Shown: positions 51,911 to 61,756, counted from the first letter of the stretch. The stretch: DNA of 64,000 nt from an uncultured Eubacterium sp. (GCA_900552795.1 USBB01000005.1:1-64000); one strand, 5' to 3'. The notes: generated by a model not told the origin, from the sequence alone. Program-made: numbers and translations.

Positions 51911-52984
51911 GTGAAAAAACGAAATGATGTTCCTGTTATACTTATAGTAGATGATGTCAAAAAGAAATCTGACATTTTGAATACAATGATATTAGATATG
52001 GGTTATATTCCTAAAACAGCGGATAGCGTTGCACAGGCTTTGGAGTATATGAGAGAGAATATGCCGCAGCTTATACTTTTAGATGTTTCTATGCCTGATA
52101 TAGACGGATATCAGATGTGTAAGGCACTTAAGAAAAACATTGTCACAAGACATATACCTGTTTTATTTATGTGGGAGGATAAGGATTCGGACAGCAGAAA
52201 GATGGCATTTGAAACAGGTGCTGATGATTACATATCATATCCGTGTGATTATTCGGAGCTTCGTATAAGGATTAATACGAATTTACGCATATATGGAATG
52301 CAGCAGGAACTTTTAGAAAATAACAGAAGATTAAATAAAATTATAAGTGAGCAGTCCGTTAAGTTTGAGGAAGAACAGAAGAGGCTTTTGAAGGCTATAG
52401 CAAAGCTTGCGGAAAGTTCAGAGTATGTCGGAATGGCACATCATATAGACAATGTATGTGCAAATGCAAGATTGTTGGCGCAGGCATTGAATTTTACGGA
52501 CAAATATGAAAACAGGATTTCATCTTCATATATAGAAGCAATCGAGATAGCGGCATCAGTTCACGATATAGGAAAGATAACGATTTCGCAGGATATATTA
52601 AAGAAACCGGGAAAACTTGATGAGAGGGAGCGAAGTCTTGTAAATACACACTGCGTAAGAGGTGAAGAGTTGCTTAAAGCTGCTTATCCCGATGTCGGTG
52701 ATAATTATTTTATGAAAATGGCGGCTGAGGTAATAAGAAGCCACCACGAAAACTGGGATGGTTCGGGTTACCCTGATGCGCTTACAGGAGAGGATATTCC
52801 TCTTGCCGCAAGAATTGTTCGTATTGTGGACAGCTATGATTGTATATTGGGAGAAAGATGTTACAAATCTGCTCACGAAAGACTTGAGGCAAAAGAAGAA
52901 ATGATTGCGCAGAAGGGGGTATTATATGACCCGTACCTGCTTGATGTATTTTTTAAGATAGAGAGGCAGATGAGAAGAGATTAA
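51911..52984 (+). CDS. Response regulator with HD-GYP phosphodiesterase domain
   Basis: The 357-residue protein couples a receiver (residues about 5-125, phospho-acceptor D58) through a coiled coil to an HD-GYP domain. The latter carries HDIGK (H218, D219) and HHENWDGSGYP, the full metal and GYP signatures, so it should hydrolyse cyclic-di-GMP. I prefer GTG 51911, 6 bases after GGAGA, over ATG 51899, which overlaps the ribosome site. It follows the kinase gene by 33 bases and precedes a lone receiver by 30. Confidence 0.9.
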   Translation: MKKRNDVPVILIVDDVKKKSDILNTMILDMGYIPKTADSVAQALEYMRENMPQLILLDVSMPDIDGYQMCKALKKNIVTRHIPVLFMWEDKDSDSRKMAFETGADDYISYPCDYSELRIRINTNLRIYGMQQELLENNRRLNKIISEQSVKFEEEQKRLLKAIAKLAESSEYVGMAHHIDNVCANARLLAQALNFTDKYENRISSSYIEAIEIAASVHDIGKITISQDILKKPGKLDERERSLVNTHCVRGEELLKAAYPDVGDNYFMKMAAEVIRSHHENWDGSGYPDALTGEDIPLAARIVRIVDSYDCILGERCYKSAHERLEAKEEMIAQKGVLYDPYLLDVFFKIERQMRRD

Positions 52985-53014
52985 TGAAGTGCAAAGGCGC
53001 GGAAAGGAGATTTT

Positions 53015-53404
53015 ATGAGAATATTGATTGCAGAAGATGATGCAGCAAGTCGTAAATTTATGGCAGATTTTATGAAAGAGTTTGGTGACTGTGACCTCGT
53101 GGTAGACGGAATGGAAGCTGTGGAAGCTTTTGAGATGGCATTGGATGAGGAAAAACCGTATGATTTAATTTGTCTTGATGTAATGATGCCGCTTATGGAC
53201 GGTTATCAGGTACTTGAGGCTGTTAGAACTACAGAGACTAAGAATAAAATACAAGATGATGAAAGAGTTAAAATAATAATGATGACAGCACTTGACCGGG
53301 AACAGAACGTAAACAAGGCATTTGAGCTTGGCTGTACGGCATATTGTGCAAAGCCGCTTGATTTGGAGAAGGTAAAGGATGTGCTTGAAAAGATAGGTTT
53401 TTAA
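53015..53404 (+). CDS. Single-domain response regulator (CheY-like)
   Basis: The 129-residue protein is a lone receiver with acidic pair E7-D8-D9, phospho-acceptor D55, conserved Thr in MMTAL and Lys in AKPLD. It has no output domain and is expected to relay phosphate or bind a partner. The start follows AAAGGAG. It sits at the end of the kinase/HD-GYP operon and may take part in that relay. Confidence 0.92.
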   Translation: MRILIAEDDAASRKFMADFMKEFGDCDLVVDGMEAVEAFEMALDEEKPYDLICLDVMMPLMDGYQVLEAVRTTETKNKIQDDERVKIIMMTALDREQNVNKAFELGCTAYCAKPLDLEKVKDVLEKIGF

Positions 53405-53549
53405 TATCTGAAATGCGTGTTAAAATGAATATTAATTCATTTTTATGTAATAAATATTTGCAATATCGATATTTATGATGTAATATAATTCATATTTGGA
53501 TTTTGCATGGCAAAATCTTTAGCTGATGGACGAAAGGATGGGAAAAAAT

Positions 53550-54815
53550 ATGGGAATGACTATGACACAAAAAATTCTCGCGGCACACGCCGGATTGAAA
53601 GAGGTTAAAGCCGGACAGCTTATTGAGGCTGATCTTGACCTTGTACTTGGAAATGATATTACGTCTCCGGTTGCTATTCATGAGATGGACAAGATGACAG
53701 TTAATACTGTTTTTGATAAGGACAAAATAGCACTTGTTCCTGACCATTTTGTGCCTAATAAAGATATAAAGTCAGCCGAGCATTGTAAGTGTGTTAGAGA
53801 GTTTGCTATAAAACATGATATTACTAATTATTTTGAAGTCGGACAGATGGGTATTGAACATGCGCTTCTGCCTGAAAAAGGACTTACTGTTGCTGGTGAT
53901 GTTATTATAGGCGCAGACTCACATACATGTACATATGGTGCTTTAGGAGCTTTCTCTACAGGTGTAGGCTCAACTGATATGGCAGCAGGAATGGCTACAG
54001 GAAAGGCTTGGTTTAAGGTGCCTTCAGCAATAAAATTTGTACTTACGGGAAAGCCTTCAAAGTGGGTGAGCGGTAAGGATGTTATACTTCATATAATCGG
54101 TATGATAGGTGTTGACGGAGCTCTTTATAAGTCAATGGAATTTACCGGGGACGGTATTGCAAACCTTTCAATGGACGATCGTTTTACAATCGCTAATATG
54201 GCAATAGAGGCAGGTGGAAAGAATGGAATTTTCCCTGTTGATGATATTGCAAGACAGTATATGAAGGAACATTCAAAGAGACCGTTCGTTGAATATAGTG
54301 CTGATGATGATGCGGAATATGAGCAGGTTATAAATATTGATTTATCACAGATTAAGCCTACTGTTGCATTTCCTCATCTTCCTGAAAATACACACACTGT
54401 TGACAGTATTGATGATGTTAAGATTGATCAGGTGGTTATCGGTTCATGTACAAACGGACGTATAGATGATTTGCGTGTTGCTGCAAAAATTCTTGATGGA
54501 AAGACAGTTGCTAAAGGACTCAGGGTTATTATAATTCCTGCCACACAGGCTATCTATATGCAGGCTATCGAGGAGGGACTTGTTCAGACATTTATAAAGG
54601 CCGGAGCAGTTGTAAGCACACCTACATGCGGACCTTGCCTTGGAGGTTATATGGGTATACTTGCAGAGGGTGAAAGATGTGTGTCAACAACTAACAGAAA
54701 CTTTGTCGGACGTATGGGGCATGTTAATTCTGAGATTTATCTTGCAAGTCCTGCTGTTGCTGCAGCGAGTGCTGTTACAGGAAAAATCAGCCAGCCGTCT
54801 GATATAGGAATGTAA
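53550..54815 (+). CDS. leuC: 3-isopropylmalate dehydratase large subunit
   Basis: The 421-residue subunit isomerises 2- to 3-isopropylmalate in leucine synthesis. Cluster ligands are visible in IGSCTNGR and TPTCGPCLGG; GADSHTCTYGALGAFSTGVG is the aconitase signature. Length matches the shorter, archaeal/clostridial LeuC class. Several in-frame ATGs exist at the start; ATG 53550, after AAAGGATGGG, is the most plausible. leuD begins 26 bases after it. Upstream (53405-53549) I see only AT-rich sequence with a possible TATAAT at 53484-53489. Confidence 0.95.
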   Translation: MGMTMTQKILAAHAGLKEVKAGQLIEADLDLVLGNDITSPVAIHEMDKMTVNTVFDKDKIALVPDHFVPNKDIKSAEHCKCVREFAIKHDITNYFEVGQMGIEHALLPEKGLTVAGDVIIGADSHTCTYGALGAFSTGVGSTDMAAGMATGKAWFKVPSAIKFVLTGKPSKWVSGKDVILHIIGMIGVDGALYKSMEFTGDGIANLSMDDRFTIANMAIEAGGKNGIFPVDDIARQYMKEHSKRPFVEYSADDDAEYEQVINIDLSQIKPTVAFPHLPENTHTVDSIDDVKIDQVVIGSCTNGRIDDLRVAAKILDGKTVAKGLRVIIIPATQAIYMQAIEEGLVQTFIKAGAVVSTPTCGPCLGGYMGILAEGERCVSTTNRNFVGRMGHVNSEIYLASPAVAAASAVTGKISQPSDIGM

Positions 54816-54841
54816 TTAATATTATTTTAAGGAGAGAAATT

Positions 54842-55327
54842 ATGAAAGCTGAAGGTAGAGTTTTTAAATTTGGTGATAATATAGATACAGACGTAATTAT
54901 TCCTGCAAGATACTTAAATTCGTCTGACCCTGCTGAGCTTGCAACTCACTGCATGGAAGATATTGATAAGGAATTTGTTAATAAGGTAAAGAAAGGCGAT
55001 ATCATTGTTGCAAATAAGAATTTCGGCTGCGGTTCATCAAGAGAGCATGCACCTATTGCAATAAAGGCAGCAGGCGTAAGCTGTGTAATTGCAGAGACAT
55101 TTGCAAGAATTTTCTTCCGTAATTCAATAAATATAGGACTCCCTATTATTGAGTGTCCTGAGGCAGCAAAGGCGATAGCTGACGGTGATGATGTGGAGGT
55201 TGATTTTGACAGCGGCGTTATCACAGATAAGACTACGGGACAGACATTTAAGGGTCAGCCATTCCCTGAGTTTATGCAGAAGATTATAAAGGCAGAGGGC
55301 CTTGTTAATTACATTAACCAGAAATAA
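54842..55327 (+). CDS. leuD: 3-isopropylmalate dehydratase small subunit
   Basis: The 161-residue swivel-domain subunit completes the LeuCD enzyme. Conserved features are GDNIDTDVIIPARYL and NFGCGSSREHAPIAIK, with the substrate-contacting Ser-Ser-Arg. ATG 54842 follows AAGGAGAG. leuA and leuB are not in this window. Confidence 0.96.
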   Translation: MKAEGRVFKFGDNIDTDVIIPARYLNSSDPAELATHCMEDIDKEFVNKVKKGDIIVANKNFGCGSSREHAPIAIKAAGVSCVIAETFARIFFRNSINIGLPIIECPEAAKAIADGDDVEVDFDSGVITDKTTGQTFKGQPFPEFMQKIIKAEGLVNYINQK

Positions 55328-55344
55328 ATTTTGTTTTTGGCGTT

Positions 55345-56178
55345 TTATTGTACAGCTGTAAACTGTTCTATATAATTAAGAAGTTTTTTTGATATTTTAA
55401 TTTTGTTGTAGCGTGAAGCGTATTCTATTGAATTCGCGTTTTCTATATAATTTTTTGAATAATTTTTCTGCAGACCTGTCTTTTTTTGAGAAAGCAGGTC
55501 TACAGTTTTGTTATAGGCTATTGCAGCAGATATTTCAGAATCGTAGTCTCCTATTATATAGTTTCCGTTTATATGTATTTCTGCCCTGTAAATCGTACCC
55601 CCTTTTTTTTCAATCTGCCGCACTCCGTGGTATTTATTGATAACATAAATATTTTCGTATCTGAAATCATGTTCATCACCGTTACGAAACAAAAAATCCC
55701 TGCCTTTCACAGAATGGGAATGTATACCATATCTTGACAAAATGCTTGTCTGGATACCATAATCGTTTACAAAATAGTAACCGCCTCTTGTCATGATTTT
55801 GTGCGTTGAGTAATAAAAAAGGTCATCTGTATTAAATTTAAGGATGGTTTCAGGGTCAATAAAATAAAGAAAATATTTTCGGCAAAGGTAAATTGGATTT
55901 TTTATATATATATTGTTATCGCGGAAATTTATAAGTGTAATATATTTTTCAAAATTTATATTTAATTTGTGGCTGCTATATGAGCTGACAAAATTTTCGG
56001 TATCGATAAAGTGGGCAGATGTGTTGCTTAAAATTTTTCCGGCTTCAACATATACTGATGAGGCTGTAGAAATATCATCAAAGCTTCCAAGACTTATATG
56101 TTTACCTTTGTATGTGATGGAAACTCTGTAGTATTCTGATTTATCTTTTTTGTATGTTGTATAAACACCTGCCGGCAT
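55345..56178 (-). CDS. AP2-domain protein derived from an HNH homing endonuclease
   Basis: The 277-residue protein appears to hold two AP2-type DNA-binding domains. One is at residues about 1-50 (GVYTTYKKDKSEYYRVSITYKGKHISLGSFDD...A). The other is at about 190-235 (GTIYRAEIHINGNYIIGDYDSEISAAIAYNK). Between them lies an HNH-like stretch (FLFRNGDEHDFRYENIYVIN), where the usual HINGN..DNR..NL pattern has lost its catalytic His. This suggests a domesticated homing endonuclease acting as a DNA-binding protein. It is AT-rich, alone on the minus strand, and has AAAGGAG 6 bases before its ATG. The function is unknown. Confidence 0.65.
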   Translation of the reverse strand: MPAGVYTTYKKDKSEYYRVSITYKGKHISLGSFDDISTASSVYVEAGKILSNTSAHFIDTENFVSSYSSHKLNINFEKYITLINFRDNNIYIKNPIYLCRKYFLYFIDPETILKFNTDDLFYYSTHKIMTRGGYYFVNDYGIQTSILSRYGIHSHSVKGRDFLFRNGDEHDFRYENIYVINKYHGVRQIEKKGGTIYRAEIHINGNYIIGDYDSEISAAIAYNKTVDLLSQKKTGLQKNYSKNYIENANSIEYASRYNKIKISKKLLNYIEQFTAVQ

Positions 56179-56289
56179 GTTTGTCTCCTTTTAGAATTTG
56201 ATAATAATATTTTATATGCTCATACAGTATATTTCAAGGAGGTATCTTAGATGCTTTTTTGACCGTAATCATAAAATGTAAAATTTCTA

Positions 56290-56319
56290 TTGTGTTTACT
56301 CGAGGAATTGTTGTATAAT
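56290..56319 (+). promoter_or_regulatory. Promoter of thrC
   Basis: TTGTGT (56290-56295) and a perfect TATAAT (56314-56319) are 18 bases apart, 41 bases before the start. Just upstream, TTTTTTGACCGTAATCATAA (56258-56277) resembles the end sequence of the 6110-6301 repeat. Confidence 0.6.
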
Positions 56320-56359
56320 AAAATTTATAAAAATACATTTTAAAAGGTGGATAAGTATA

Positions 56360-57847
56360 ATGAGTTTGTTTTACAGAAGCACAAGAGATGACAGTGTTAA
56401 GGTTACTGCCTCACAGGCTATTTTAAAAGGACTTGCTCCTGACGGAGGGTTATTTGTACCGGACAGCATTCCGTCATTAGATAAGAGCTTTGAGGAGCTG
56501 TCAAAGATGTCATATGCAGAGGTTGCATATGAGGTTATGAAACTTATGCTTGATGATTTCACTGAGGAAGAATTAAAGGAATGTATTGCCAAGGCATATG
56601 ATTCAAAGTTTGATACAGAGCAGATTGCACCGCTTGTAAAGGCTGACGGAGCATATTATCTTGAACTGTTTCACGGTGCGACTATTGCATTTAAGGATAT
56701 GGCATTATCTATATTGCCTCATCTTCTTACTACATCTGCAAAGAAGAATAACGTTAAGAATGAGATAGTTATACTTACTGCTACATCAGGAGATACAGGT
56801 AAAGCTGCGCTTGCAGGCTTTGCAGACGTTAAGGGAACTAAGATTATAGTATTTTATCCAAAGAACGGTGTAAGTCCTATTCAGGAGAAGCAGATGATTA
56901 CACAAAAGGGTGATAATACATATGTAATAGGAATTAACGGTAATTTTGACGATGCACAGACTGGCGTTAAGAATATATTTGGTGACAAAGAGCTTGAGAA
57001 AGTGATGGACGATGCAGGGTTCCAGTTCTCATCAGCGAACTCAATCAATATAGGACGTCTTGTTCCGCAGATTGTTTATTACGTTTACGCATATGCACAG
57101 CTTCTTGCCAACAACGAGATAGAAAATAACGAAAAGATAAATGTTGTTGTGCCTACAGGAAATTTCGGAAATATACTTGCAGCATTTTATGCTAAGAATA
57201 TGGGACTTCCTATTGCAAAGCTTATATGTGCTTCTAATGAAAATAAAGTTTTATATGATTTCTTCAAGACGGGTGAATATAATAGAAACAGAGAATTTAT
57301 TCTTACAACATCACCATCAATGGATATTCTTATTTCAAGCAATCTTGAGAGACTTATATACAGAATTGCCGGAAATGATGCGGCTTCCAATGCGAAGCTG
57401 ATGGCTTCTCTTAAAGAAAGCGGAAAATATGAGATTACAGAGGATATGAGAATTAAGCTTGACGATTTCTATGGCAATTATGCTACAGAAGCTGAGGATG
57501 CAGCTACAATAAAGAAGCTTTATGAGGACACAGGCTATGTTATAGATACACACACAGCGGTTGCAGCAGCAGTTTATGAGAAGTACAGAAAAGAAACTGA
57601 TGATACAACAAAGACTGTAATTGCTTCTACAGCGAGTCCTTTTAAATTCACAAGAAGCGTAATGAATGCAATCGATTCAAAGTATGATTCAATGACTGAT
57701 TTTGAGTTGGTAGATGAACTTAGCAGAATTGCTAATGTTAAGGTTCCTAATGCTATAGAAGAAATACGAACAGCACCTGTGCTTCACGACACAGTATGTG
57801 ATGCTGATAAGATGTGCGACAGCGTAAAGAAGATTTTGGGAATTTGA
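56360..57847 (+). CDS. thrC: Threonine synthase
   Basis: The 495-residue PLP enzyme converts O-phosphohomoserine to threonine. The N-terminal signature FYRSTRD, the PLP Lys in HGATIAFKDMALS and ATSGDTGKAAL are present, as in the longer (E. coli/yeast-type) ThrC class. The start ATG 56360 follows AAAAGGTGG. It is monocistronic, with its own promoter and a terminator downstream. Confidence 0.95.
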   Translation: MSLFYRSTRDDSVKVTASQAILKGLAPDGGLFVPDSIPSLDKSFEELSKMSYAEVAYEVMKLMLDDFTEEELKECIAKAYDSKFDTEQIAPLVKADGAYYLELFHGATIAFKDMALSILPHLLTTSAKKNNVKNEIVILTATSGDTGKAALAGFADVKGTKIIVFYPKNGVSPIQEKQMITQKGDNTYVIGINGNFDDAQTGVKNIFGDKELEKVMDDAGFQFSSANSINIGRLVPQIVYYVYAYAQLLANNEIENNEKINVVVPTGNFGNILAAFYAKNMGLPIAKLICASNENKVLYDFFKTGEYNRNREFILTTSPSMDILISSNLERLIYRIAGNDAASNAKLMASLKESGKYEITEDMRIKLDDFYGNYATEAEDAATIKKLYEDTGYVIDTHTAVAAAVYEKYRKETDDTTKTVIASTASPFKFTRSVMNAIDSKYDSMTDFELVDELSRIANVKVPNAIEEIRTAPVLHDTVCDADKMCDSVKKILGI

Positions 57848-57869
57848 TTTTAAAAGTGAATATATTAAA

Positions 57870-57905
57870 AAAGGACCGCAGGATTTTATTCCTGAGGTCT
57901 TTTTT
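57870..57905 (+). terminator. Terminator after thrC
   Basis: GACCGCAGGA and TCCTGAGGTC form a 10-bp stem with one mismatch, followed by TTTTTTT. Confidence 0.8.
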
Positions 57906-57998
57906 AATAGGAAATTTATAGGGAATTCTTTTTTTTGATGATTTTGCTGCAATCAATTTTTTTTATAAATAATTTAGATTTATTTTTTGTTATTCGTG

Positions 57999-58067
57999 TT
58001 GACAATATAAAATAGTAGTGCTATCTTAAATGTATCGATATTAGCACTCCATATTAATGAGTGCTAA
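57999..58067 (+). promoter_or_regulatory. Heat-shock promoter with CIRCE operator
   Basis: A perfect CIRCE element, TTAGCACTC (58041-58049), nine bases, GAGTGCTAA (58059-58067), lies 25 bases before hrcA. The promoter is TTGACA (57999-58004) and TATCTT (58022-58027), spacer 17. HrcA bound here represses the operon at normal temperature. Confidence 0.95.
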
Positions 58068-58092
58068 CAAAGATAAATGAAAGGAGCAGGCC

Positions 58093-59166
58093 ATGGAACT
58101 TGACGATAGGAAAGTTAAGATTTTGAAAGCTATTATTCAGAATTATCTTGAAACCGGTGAGCCGGTTGGGTCGAGAACTATTTCTAAGTATGCAGACTTG
58201 AAGCTCAGTTCGGCAACTATCAGAAATGAAATGGCAGACCTTGAGGATTTAGGATATATTGTCCAGCCATATACCTCAGCAGGAAGAATTCCTACTGATA
58301 AAGGCTACAGGCTTTATGTTGATGACATGATGCATCATAAGGAAGCTGAGCTTATCAGCAGGGAAAGTGATGTTGCAGATAAAGAAAAAGAGCTGGAGAG
58401 TATGAAAACAATGCTTACCGAGAAGGTAGACAAAGTTGAGGAGTTGCTTCAGAATGTTGCGAAAGTTCTTGCAAGAGATACTAATTATGCAACTATGGTT
58501 ACGACTCCGCAGGTAAAGGGCAACAAACTTAAGTTTGTACAGTTATCACAGCTTGAGAGCAACAAGATACTGGCTGTAATAGTCATGGAGGGTAATCTTA
58601 TAAGAAATAAGGTTATAACTGTGAGTGAGATGTTGTCACAGGAGAGTATATTAAAGCTTAATATTCTTCTGAACACAAGTCTTACAGGATTGACACTGCA
58701 GGAGATGAATCTTAGTATGGTCTCAAAAATGGAAATTCAGGCAGGTGAATATAATAAGCTTATAAAAGAAGTTCTTGATGCGATTGTAGAAACTATAAGT
58801 AATGCAGATAATCTTAAGATTTATACCAGTGGAGCAACAAATATTTTTAAGTATCCTGAACTGAGTGATTCCGCAAAAGCGAGTGAGCTTATATATACCC
58901 TGGAAGAGAAACAGAGTCTTACTGATCTTGTTAATACAGAAGATGACGATGCTTCTGAAAACCATGGTATTCAGGTATATATAGGAAATGAGACTCCGGT
59001 TGCTTCCATGAAAGACTGCAGTGTTGTGACAGCGACATATGAACTGCAGGATGGAATGAAAGGTACAATCGGCATTATCGGTCCTAAGCGAATGGATTAT
59101 GAAAAGGTAGTTGAAAAGCTTAAAACAATCCGTACACAATTGGACGATGTATTTAAGAAAACATAA
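58093..59166 (+). CDS. hrcA: Heat-inducible transcription repressor HrcA
   Basis: The 357-residue repressor has the N-terminal winged helix (LDDRKVKILKAIIQNYLETGEPVGSRTISK, ATIRNEMADLEDLGYI). The sensor region ends in GTIGIIGPKRMDYEKVV, the family hallmark. It binds CIRCE and is kept active by GroEL in other Firmicutes. First gene of the operon, start ATG 58093 after AAAGGAG. It autoregulates. Confidence 0.96.
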   Translation: MELDDRKVKILKAIIQNYLETGEPVGSRTISKYADLKLSSATIRNEMADLEDLGYIVQPYTSAGRIPTDKGYRLYVDDMMHHKEAELISRESDVADKEKELESMKTMLTEKVDKVEELLQNVAKVLARDTNYATMVTTPQVKGNKLKFVQLSQLESNKILAVIVMEGNLIRNKVITVSEMLSQESILKLNILLNTSLTGLTLQEMNLSMVSKMEIQAGEYNKLIKEVLDAIVETISNADNLKIYTSGATNIFKYPELSDSAKASELIYTLEEKQSLTDLVNTEDDDASENHGIQVYIGNETPVASMKDCSVVTATYELQDGMKGTIGIIGPKRMDYEKVVEKLKTIRTQLDDVFKKT

Positions 59167-59183
59167 GAAAGGTTGGTTTGAGA

Positions 59184-59807
59184 GTGTCTAAAAAGGAAGA
59201 AAAGAAATGTAAAAACCAGACTGCAGAAAATGTCGAACTTGACGAAAATAAAGATAACTGCGAATCTTGCAAAGCCAATGAGCCAAAAGACAATGACTTG
59301 AAAAATAACGAGTCAGAGGATAATAAGGCAGAGACTGAAAAAGAAAAGACAGATAATTCTGAAAGCAAGGATTCAAAGGATGCGGTTATCAGTGAACTGC
59401 AAGACAGAGTAAAACGTCAGATGGCAGAATTTGATAATTTCAGAAAGCGTTCTGAAAAAGAAAAATCAATGATGTTTGAGATGGGTGCTTCAGATGTAGT
59501 GAAAAAATTACTCCCGATAGTTGATAATTTTGAGAGAGGTTTTAAGTCAGTTTCACCGGAAGAGCTTGAGACACCTTTTGCAAAGGGCATGGATATGGTC
59601 TATAAGCAGACTATGAAAATGCTTGATGATATGGGAGTAAAGCCTATAGAAGCTGTTGGTTTGGAATTTAACCTTGAACTTCATAATGCTGTAATGCATG
59701 TTGAGGATGATTCTGTGGGAGAAAATATTATAGTCGAGGAATATGAAAAGGGATATACTTACCACGATACAGTGATAAGACATTCTACAGTCGTGGTAGC
59801 AAATTAG
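59184..59807 (+). CDS. grpE: Nucleotide exchange factor GrpE
   Basis: The 207-residue cochaperone exchanges ADP for ATP on DnaK. Residues 1-65 are an acidic/Lys-rich disordered tail; residues about 70-125 are the long dimer helix (ELQDRVKRQMAEFDNFRKRSEKEK); the C-terminal beta wing ends GYTYHDTVIRHSTVVV. I chose GTG 59184 (giving MSKKEE), although TTG 59178 in the same frame is also possible. It begins 17 bases after hrcA. Confidence 0.92.
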   Translation: MSKKEEKKCKNQTAENVELDENKDNCESCKANEPKDNDLKNNESEDNKAETEKEKTDNSESKDSKDAVISELQDRVKRQMAEFDNFRKRSEKEKSMMFEMGASDVVKKLLPIVDNFERGFKSVSPEELETPFAKGMDMVYKQTMKMLDDMGVKPIEAVGLEFNLELHNAVMHVEDDSVGENIIVEEYEKGYTYHDTVIRHSTVVVAN

Positions 59808-59866
59808 TTTTAACAAAGAAGTTTTTAATTTAATTGTTTGCGTTATAACGCAGAAAGGAAAAAATC

Positions 59867-61750
59867 ATGGGAAAAATTATTGGTATTGACTTAGGTACTA
59901 CAAATTCATGTGTAGCTGTTATGGAAGGCGGAAAGCCTGTAGTAGTAGCTAACGCAGAGGGCTTTAGAACAACACCTTCTATTGTAGCCTTCACAAAGAA
60001 CGGAGAAAGACTTGTAGGTGATCCTGCTAAGCGTCAGGCTGTTACAAATGCAGACAAGACAATCTCTTCAATCAAGAGACATATGGGAACAGATTACAAG
60101 GTTGCTATTGATGATAAGAAATATTCACCACAGGAAATTTCAGCGATGATTTTACAGAAATTAAAATCAGATGCAGAAAATTATCTCGGTGAGAGCGTTA
60201 CAGAAGCTGTTATCACAGTTCCTGCATATTTCAACGATGCACAGAGACAGGCAACTAAAGATGCAGGTAAGATTGCAGGCCTTGATGTTAAGAGAATTAT
60301 CAACGAGCCAACAGCTGCTGCTTTAGCTTATGGTCTTGATAATGAAAAAGAACAGAAGATCATGGTATATGACCTTGGTGGTGGTACATTCGATGTATCT
60401 ATCATTGAAATCGGTGATGGTGTTATCGAAGTACTTGCAACAGCAGGTAACAACAAGCTCGGCGGTGATGACTTTGATGATAAGATTACACAGTATATGC
60501 TTGATGATTTCAAGGCTAAGGAGGGCGTTGACCTTTCAAAGGATTCAATGGCATTACAGCGTTTGAGAGTTGCAGCAGAGCAGGCTAAGAAAGAGTTGTC
60601 AAGTGCTTCACAGACAAATATCAATCTTCCATATATTACAGCTACAGCAGAGGGTCCAAAGCATTTTGACATGACTCTTACAAGAGCTAAATTTGATGAA
60701 CTCACACATGAGCTTGTTGAAAAGACAGCAGATCCTGTACGCAACGCATTAAATGATGCAGGTCTTACAGCTTCAGAGCTTTCAAAGGTTCTCTTAGTTG
60801 GTGGTTCAACACGTATTCCTGCTGTACAGGATAAGGTAAAACAGCTTACAGGACATGAGCCAAGTAAGACATTAAATCCTGATGAATGTGTTGCTATCGG
60901 TGCTTCTATTCAGGGCGGTAAGCTTGCAGGTGATGCAGGTGCAGGCGAAATCCTTCTTCTTGATGTAACACCGCTTTCACTTTCTATTGAGACAATGGGT
61001 GGTATTGCTACAAGACTTATTGAGAGAAATACAACAATTCCTACAAAGAAGAGTCAGGTATTCTCAACAGCAGCAGATAATCAGACAGCTGTTGATATCA
61101 ATGTAGTACAGGGTGAAAGACAGTTCGCTAAGGATAACAAGTCACTCGGACAGTTCAGACTTGATGGTATTCCACCAGCAAGAAGAGGTGTTCCACAGAT
61201 TGAGGTAACTTTCGATATTGATGCCAATGGTATCGTAAACGTTTCAGCTAAGGATTTGGGAACAGGTAAGGAACAGCACATTACTATTACAGCAGGCTCA
61301 AATATGTCTGATGATGATATTGATAAGGCTATCAAGGAAGCTGCTGAGTACGAAGCTCAGGATAAGAAGCGCAAGGAAGCTATTGATACAAGAAACGAAG
61401 CAGATTCAATGGTATTCCAGACACAGAAAGCACTTGATGAGGCAGGCGATAAGCTTGATCCTGCTGATAAGACAGCAGTTGAGACAGACCTCAACGCATT
61501 AAAGGCTTTAGTTGAGGGAAGCGATCCTGACAATATGACAGATTCTCAGGTAGATGAAATCAAGGCTGCTAAGGAAAAACTTATGGAGAGCGCACAGAAG
61601 CTTTTTGAGAAGCTTTACGCAGCTAGTCAGGCAGCAGGAGCAGGCCCTGATATGGGTGCAGGAGCAGGTCCTGACATGGGAGCTGGTGCAAATGCAAACT
61701 CTAATCCTTACGGCGATGATGTTGTAGACGGTGATTATAAAGAGGTTTAA
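59867..61750 (+). CDS. dnaK: Chaperone DnaK (Hsp70)
   Basis: The 627-residue Hsp70 has the ATPase domain (IGIDLGTTNSCVAVMEGG, DLGGGTFDVSI, VGGSTRIPAVQ) to about residue 365 and the linker ILLLDVTPLSL. The beta-sandwich peptide domain and a helical lid follow. The tail contains two GAGPDMGAG repeats and ends with DVVDGDYKEV, the usual EEVD-like bacterial end. The ribosome site is GAAAGGA. It is the third gene of the CIRCE operon. Confidence 0.97.
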   Translation: MGKIIGIDLGTTNSCVAVMEGGKPVVVANAEGFRTTPSIVAFTKNGERLVGDPAKRQAVTNADKTISSIKRHMGTDYKVAIDDKKYSPQEISAMILQKLKSDAENYLGESVTEAVITVPAYFNDAQRQATKDAGKIAGLDVKRIINEPTAAALAYGLDNEKEQKIMVYDLGGGTFDVSIIEIGDGVIEVLATAGNNKLGGDDFDDKITQYMLDDFKAKEGVDLSKDSMALQRLRVAAEQAKKELSSASQTNINLPYITATAEGPKHFDMTLTRAKFDELTHELVEKTADPVRNALNDAGLTASELSKVLLVGGSTRIPAVQDKVKQLTGHEPSKTLNPDECVAIGASIQGGKLAGDAGAGEILLLDVTPLSLSIETMGGIATRLIERNTTIPTKKSQVFSTAADNQTAVDINVVQGERQFAKDNKSLGQFRLDGIPPARRGVPQIEVTFDIDANGIVNVSAKDLGTGKEQHITITAGSNMSDDDIDKAIKEAAEYEAQDKKRKEAIDTRNEADSMVFQTQKALDEAGDKLDPADKTAVETDLNALKALVEGSDPDNMTDSQVDEIKAAKEKLMESAQKLFEKLYAASQAAGAGPDMGAGAGPDMGAGANANSNPYGDDVVDGDYKEV

Positions 61751-61756
61751 TAAATC

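Noticed and set aside
61630..61692. Tandem GAGPDMGAG repeat at the end of DnaK as a novel feature
   Set aside because: Low-complexity Gly/Ala/Met tails are common in bacterial DnaK; it is noted but not unusual.
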